Positions 59,045 to 64,000 of a stretch of 64,000 bases of DNA are shown piece after piece. The notes under the pieces are model-generated. The model had not been told where the DNA came from, did no database searches, and saw nothing but the letters and a program-made list of their open reading frames with translations. The DNA is taken from assembly GCA_030544235.1 (NCBI GenBank), contig CM060465.1, positions 7,433,001 to 7,497,000 on the forward strand, in the 5' to 3' direction. How positions within the stretch are numbered: position 1 is the first letter of the stretch; every line of letters starts with the position of its first letter. Both the position numbers and the translations under genes were made by a program. Origin of the DNA: Lepturacanthus savala. Lineage: Eukaryota > Chordata > Actinopteri > Scombriformes > Trichiuridae.

Positions 59045-60670
59045 ATTAGGGGTGGGTGATATGGACTAAAAATTATACTGCGGGATAAATTTTGTATTGT
59101 ATTTCACTAAATAAAAACAAAACCATTTAGCAACTAAAATCAATTCCTGTTTCAACACATGAATGCACCATGAGGTCGCATTACTGTAATTGCAATGTAA
59201 ATGGGCATTCGAGTTTTGATGTGTGGCGTGACCACAGTGAACTCATGATAGATAAAATCACAGCAAACCAAAGAGTTAGAAAGTTAGTTTGAAAGAAAAA
59301 AGAAAAAAATGTCTGGCATGTTGCGAGTTATCGTTGCGTGGTTCCCATAGTGTCTCCGGTCAGTTCTGGTATAATGTTTATGTTTTAAAAATATACTAAA
59401 CAACGTGGCTTAGAGTAAACTCTGGATATTATGTGTTCAAGACAATTGAAAGTACGAAAGGTTTTTGTGTACTTTCATGGACCTTTTCTTACTAGGTGCA
59501 AGTGACTCTCATATGGATTTCAGTAGTTTCCATGGGTGAAACTGATGAAGATGAATGCAAACCTGCTTTACCTGTTGGGCTAGTAATGGTTGATAATCAT
59601 CAGAGAGAGCCCATTCTTATGCCAAATCAAGAAGCATATTGGTAAATTAGGTGTTTCCGCCCTTTTTTCTGACAAGGAAAATATTAAAACAATAAAAAAT
59701 ACATACAATACAAAAAAGGAAAAAAAATACTGCTGAAATGATGATGATGTCAGGATGTGACAGATGGCAGGTTTCTGAAAATAAGATCTTATAATTGTAC
59801 TTATATCACCGAGTACTATTTTAGCTTTCATATGTTTTTTTCAGATTTTTTCTGAAGCTGATGCACCACACTGCATCTTCCTCCTACACTCACATATGGA
59901 CTGTGTGTATATGTTGGATTTTGGAAAAAAATATCAATGAATACAGTGATTATCAAATTTTAGATTTGAGTGCTTGATGTAGAAGCTGCCTAATATTAAC
60001 CTGTCCCACTGCACGTGGAGTGAAAACGGAGATGCCTGACTTTATGATCCAGGAAGGTTTATTGAATTTGTTTATGGTTGTTTTATGTTACACATAACTT
60101 TAAAAAGTACACAAATGGGGAAAAGAAGACAGTTAAAAGTATGTTATATCACTGGTGCTCTCCTGTGCTGTAATGCACTCTCTCCAACTTGGCTTAAAGG
60201 GGATGGGAGAGGACACTGTGATTGGTTGAGTTTGTTATGCCCAAACCACACCTATGAATAATTAAGAAATCTATGACAACCCCTATTTTAACCCAATGTG
60301 TTTTTCTTCACCAAAAATCACTGTTGTTTGGCATGGCAAAGCTTAACCACATTTATTTTAGGCCAAATCTGACCAAGTATTGTGTGTGTTTTGTGTCTTT
60401 GTGTCTTTGTTTTAAAGACAGCAACTTCTTTTCTGTAAAAGGTTCTTTTTCTTGTTGTTGTTGTTCTTATTATTATTATTAATATCATCAATATTATTAT
60501 CGCAATCCATGTCACTGTTCACATTCTATTCCTCAAAATATAATTAGTTACTGTATGTCCTTCTGTCTTTGTCTATGAATGGATGGGTTTTTTTGTTATT
60601 TATAAAGAATTAAACAAAAACTGTTTGATATAATCATATATAGATATATATCGAAAACCCAAATTGTGCG
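59045..60670. repeat. Region of degenerate dispersed repeats
   Basis: GGGGTGGGTGATATGG at about 59049-59064 is like one end of a widespread teleost element. ATATATCGAAAACCC near 60645-60659 and a TGTGATTGGTTGAGTTTGTT stretch at about 60217 also look repeat-derived. I could not pair reliable terminal repeats, so the region may hold one 1.6-kb element or several fragments. No transposase frame seen. Confidence 0.3.
60453..60502. repeat. TTG/ATT trinucleotide-rich tract
   Basis: A TTGTTGTTGTTGTT run passes into TTATTATTATTATTAA and ATCATCAATATTATTATC. Confidence 0.85.
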
Positions 60671-60954
60671 ATATTACCAATTCTTCCCTGAAAAATATTT
60701 CAACATATTTTCAACAAACAAAATCAAGTGCTACCTAATTGTGTTGATATCCCCCAGGACTAACTGCATGCTGAAGACTCCAGCAATAACCCTTGTTTGT
60801 AAACACAACATAAGATTATGTTGTTGTATTATACATCTGCGTTCCGTGTTTGACAAGATGTATGTTTTTGGATCAGACCAATGGAAAGGGATGTTTTCTT
60901 TCTCCAACATAGGTTGGATGTCAAACATAATAGAAAAGATTGGTGAACAGGTCT

Positions 60955-61160
60955 GAATCCTGAAGCATACCGGTATTAATCCTGCTCCAGATTGCTGTGC
61001 TGAGACTCCTTGTATTTACATATGCAGAGGATCCCGCTGCTTTGAGCACACCATTGACAAGACAGAGCAATTAATCATCCCCAAATACTCCCGCCGTGCA
61101 ACAGACGACCCTTGCAGAACATGCTGCCACAGAGGGTGTGCAGGTGTGAATCAAGCTGCA
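60955..61160. other. Candidate conserved non-coding block
   Basis: Mixed patch with CCGGTATTAATCCTGCTCC, GAGCAATTAATCATCCCC and CTCCCGCCGTGCAACAG. Two ATTAAT cores lie in a repeat-free context. Inferred only. Confidence 0.32.
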
Positions 61161-61477
61161 AGAAAACATTTCAGAGCCAACCTCTTTCTCAGTGTTGCTT
61201 GTTTGTCACTATCTCCATATTCAACAGAAATCATACATCTAACATTTGCTCCTACAATGTCTTCGAATGAGAGATATTGCGTGCTAAATCAATTTAAATT
61301 CTACTGCATCTCACTGCAGAAATATGTACTATCTCTCTGCACTTGTACTATCACCTTTGTTACAAGGTCTTTAAATGTTTGATCACACTATTTTTATTGG
61401 CAGAATCAACAATTCAGTATTTCTGTACCTTAGAAAATAAATCAATGCACTCTACTCGAGTATAGTTAGGTGCTTAA

Positions 61478-61481
<4 letters not shown>
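61161..61481. other. AT-rich non-genic DNA
   Basis: Nothing recognised. Confidence 0.4.

Positions 61482-61545
<64 letters not shown>
61482..61545. repeat. (TA)n microsatellite
   Basis: About 64 bases of uninterrupted alternating TA. Confidence 0.98.
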
Positions 61546-61547
<2 letters not shown>

Positions 61548-61979
61548 CATTTACTCATCTGGTAGAAATGGCTGCTTTGTTTGATGAAAGTGAAGAGGCT
61601 TATCTGTGCAGGAAATGTACAGTAGGGGATCATAAATCCAAAACCAAAACAATCCAAAACAATGAGCTAAATGAGGCTAAAAACTTAAATAGAGCCACAG
61701 AGTTATATGCTAATCCTTTCATTTTACATGCATTTATATGATTCATTCCTACTATTAAAACATTGTGTATGAATGTACTCTCAATAATATCACAGATAAA
61801 CACTAAAACAACATCTGAGAAGAGATGTTTAAATCTTTGGTCATCTACAATCATATACAGCATCTATATTACTATTATATCTATTTGTCATAAGATTTAT
61901 GAAGCAAATTACATAAACAACAAATACAGAACCCTAATTGGGTTTTCTGCTTGCAAGAATCCATGCCAGTAAATCACAT
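61546..61979. other. AT-rich non-genic DNA
   Basis: Nothing recognised; the overlapping open frames on both strands look like chance. Confidence 0.4.
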
Positions 61980-62800
61980 GCTAGGTTGCCTTATTTCATC
62001 TCAAGAGACATTGTCTCCCAATTGTTTTCAAACCCCTGGAGCAAGGGAAGATTGTTGAATTTCTCTGAAAACCATCTGCTTGTTCTAAACAACGGGGGAT
62101 AGGAACATGCTGAGGAGTAAGCTCTCCAGATAGCTTGCGTTGGCTTCTGATTCCTTTGCCTTTAACATTCCTTCTGGCATCCTGTCTTTGGAGAGACTGC
62201 ATCCACAGGCCTGTTGTTGACTTGTTGATGAGTTGATATATCAGCAGTTTTCACCAGCTATTTAAGGGTAAGGTCTCATTTGAACCGTGATGTCTTACAC
62301 TTGCATTTTCAATTTTTTTTTCTTTTCACCAAAAAAGCTCTTCGGATATTACCATAATCTGTGAGACTAGTTTTTTTTTTTTATTATTATTATTTAACAG
62401 AGATGGTGTCCAACATCATAGGACTTGACCAGGTTAGACAAATGACACACCTTTTTAAGTACTGCCCTTACAGCCAAGGGCAATATAAAGTACAGAAAAT
62501 CACACCATTGGTTGCATGAACATCTGCTCCCTGGGTATTTGATTTCCCAGGCAGATGTTAGACCCCAGCTGCTATCACATGATAATTTGTATGTTTGCAG
62601 AGAGAGCTCCCATTTGGCTCTTCTGTTGATGGTTATGTCTTCCTTTTGTGAATCAGCCAACATCATTGTTAAGTATATTTTACAGTCTCTCCCACCCAGA
62701 TGCCCTCTATGCCCCTGAATCCACCTGAATGTGTTTAGATAATTTGTCAGGCCAACTAACTGGTCAGCTGAAATAATTCCCTTTCCATGCACTGCATATA
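61980..62800. other. Non-genic DNA with two candidate conserved blocks
   Basis: Mixed patches at about 61980-62260 and 62460-62790, separated by a T-rich stretch (62310-62400). A 132-codon minus-strand open frame (62394-62792) is the longest not caused by a repeat. It has no domain, signal peptide or motif that I recognise and no splice context that I trust, so it is not called as a gene. Conserved non-coding DNA is the alternative. Confidence 0.3.
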
Positions 62801-63444
62801 CACATTGTATGTATTTGTGAGCATTTTTTTTGTAAATATTTTATGATGTACATTCTAACATGATTTTAATTAGCTATCTTTAAAATGTCAATAAAACATC
62901 ACTGTTGTTTTCAAATAGCCATTTAATGTATGCATATTTAATTTTATTGTATTCAAAACCATCACCTCTTTAGTAGGGTAGTATTTGTTGGTATTGGTGG
63001 TGACCATCATTTTTGAACTTGATTCAGTTTGTGTATCTAAGCCCAAAAGATTCACAGTAAATGAATGCATGTAATCCATCATAATTATCTCATTGATAAC
63101 AGATTCACCATTAAATGTTTGCTCTCTTTACACCATGAGGGCTGCATTGAGTTCCAGAATAGATAATTGTATTTGACTGACTTCTTTATTTAAACAGTGT
63201 GAGTTTGTTTGACTGAGTTGTAAGAAAAAGTGGTTGTATTTTTGACAGGTTAGCTGCTAAAGGAGTATTTTGCATATTATTCCAACTCCAGTCTCACTAA
63301 GGCTACCAGGACTGAAATTTTAAAGATAAAATGTTTAAGAATTTTCAGCATATAGCATACAGTATATGTAGCATAATATTCATACATACTTAGTAATGAT
63401 TCAATTAGTATAAGAATTGTCATTTATATTAGTTTAGATGGAAC
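62801..63444. other. AT-rich non-genic DNA
   Basis: Nothing recognised. Confidence 0.42.
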
Positions 63445-63456
63445 CATTTGTATCTA

Positions 63457-63778
63457 GGGTGACCCGGTGGGTTAGACAAGAAGGTCGCAGGTTCAAGACC
63501 TCCTTGGTCCTGGGTCTGGGATCTTTCTGTGTGGAGTTTGCATGTTCTCCCTGTGTCTGCATGTGTTTTCACCTGGTCCAAACGGCTTCCTCCCACATTA
63601 ATTGGAGACTCTAAATTGCCCGTAGGTGTGAGTGAATGTCGTGTGTGCCCCACGATAGGCTGGCGACCATCTGGGGTGTATCCCTGCCTCTCACCTGTAA
63701 TGCCCTGGGATTGGCTCCAGGAGACCCCTGCGACCCTAATGAGGAATAAGGGGGTATAGAAGATGAATGACTGACTGA
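63457..63778 (+). mobile_element. V-SINE copy with perfect target duplication and shortened head
   Basis: Flanked by CATTTGTATCTA at 63445-63456 and 63779-63790. The head is shortened: GGTGACCCGGTGGGTTAGA passes directly to AAGAAGGTCGCAGG, so most of the A-box to anticodon-like part is missing. The B-box-like GGTTCAAGACC (63490-63500) and core (63533-63550) are kept. The stretch corresponding to CAGTCCAAAAACATGC is also lost. The tail ends in GACTGACTGAC. Open frames on both strands here are SINE-derived. Confidence 0.95.
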
Positions 63779-63790
63779 CATTTGTATCTA

Positions 63791-64000
63791 TGGGGCAAGT
63801 TGGTCGGCCTTCACATTGTTGGCTATGTTGCGCTGCCATTTGTACAGTAGCTCAAAACTGACAGATTCAGCACTACATGCTGCTAAAAACTGAACTATAC
63901 CTTAAAAATTAAAACTTTAAATTATAGTTAAAACAACCAATAACCTATGTTGATAGTAGTTTATTAGCAATAGATATAATATAATAATGTATTGCACACA
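63791..64000. other. Non-genic end of window, possible repeat remnant
   Basis: The stretch TGGGGCAAGTTGGTCGGCC to GAACTATACCTTAAAAATT has a weak resemblance to TTAA-ended fish elements, but no clear alignment with families A or B. The rest is AT-rich. Confidence 0.3.

Noticed and set aside
59045..60670. One 1.6-kb transposon bounded by GGTGATATGG and GCGATATTACC
   Set aside because: The two ends match each other too weakly as inverted repeats and no target duplication is visible; kept only as a degenerate repeat region.
62394..62792. 132-codon minus-strand open frame
   Set aside because: No recognisable domain, no splice or promoter context and an average-looking composition; conserved non-coding DNA is as likely. 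A protein search could reverse this.
1..64000. tRNA, rRNA, microRNA or snoRNA genes
   Set aside because: The only tRNA-like segments are the SINE heads. I recognised no familiar microRNA seed or snoRNA box pair by eye, though a covariance-model scan could still find one.

Overview
No protein-coding gene, tRNA, rRNA or CRISPR array could be supported in this 64-kb window. It looks like vertebrate, very probably teleost and most likely percomorph, non-genic DNA: an intergenic gene desert or part of a very large intron. The reasons are long (CA)n, (TA)n and GACA/GATA microsatellites, four copies of a tRNA-headed SINE with the V-SINE core domain familiar from fish genomes, several short inverted-repeat elements that I recognise as teleost repeat families, a fossil of a hAT transposase, and no credible multi-exon coding signal. 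All longer open frames are explained by microsatellites, by SINE copies or by chance.

Layout. 1-9 kb: candidate conserved non-coding blocks (about 1-340, 2236-2540, 4430-5390, 7071-7340), a (CA)n tract and a TTAA-ended short element (1433-1740). 8.7-16.8 kb: an AGTAC-rich fish repeat, an inverted-repeat element (10076-10430), a piggyBac-type miniature element with exact TTAA duplications (10749-11290), then a run of GC-richer, low-repeat DNA (11.3-14.7 kb). 16.8-24 kb: GACA/GATA, (CA)n, poly-C and (TA)n tracts around two more candidate regulatory blocks. 24-40 kb: AT-rich DNA with an old SINE fragment, the hAT fossil, a LINE-like tail, a 204-bp tandem duplication, a 22-23-bp minisatellite, and a young SINE nested inside an older TTAA-ended element. 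40-53 kb: the clearest alternation of AT-rich filler and compact complex blocks (40.4-40.9, 43.5-43.9, 45.2-45.6, 49.5-49.8, 52.2-52.7 kb). 55-57 kb: a LINE-like tail, a solo LTR and a SINE that split the end of a miniature element. 59-64 kb: degenerate repeats, a (TA)n tract, two more candidate blocks and a third young SINE.

Best-supported biology: three SINE copies carry perfect 12-13-bp target-site duplications, so the family moved recently. Two of the three landed in or at the edge of older TTAA-ended elements, which gives a relative insertion order. The piggyBac-type element is defined by 13-bp perfect terminal inverted repeats beginning CCC and flanked by TTAA. The candidate regulatory blocks rest only on sequence texture (mixed composition, homeodomain-like ATTA cores, no repeats) and need comparison with other fish; they are given low confidence. 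I found no convincing previously undescribed system.
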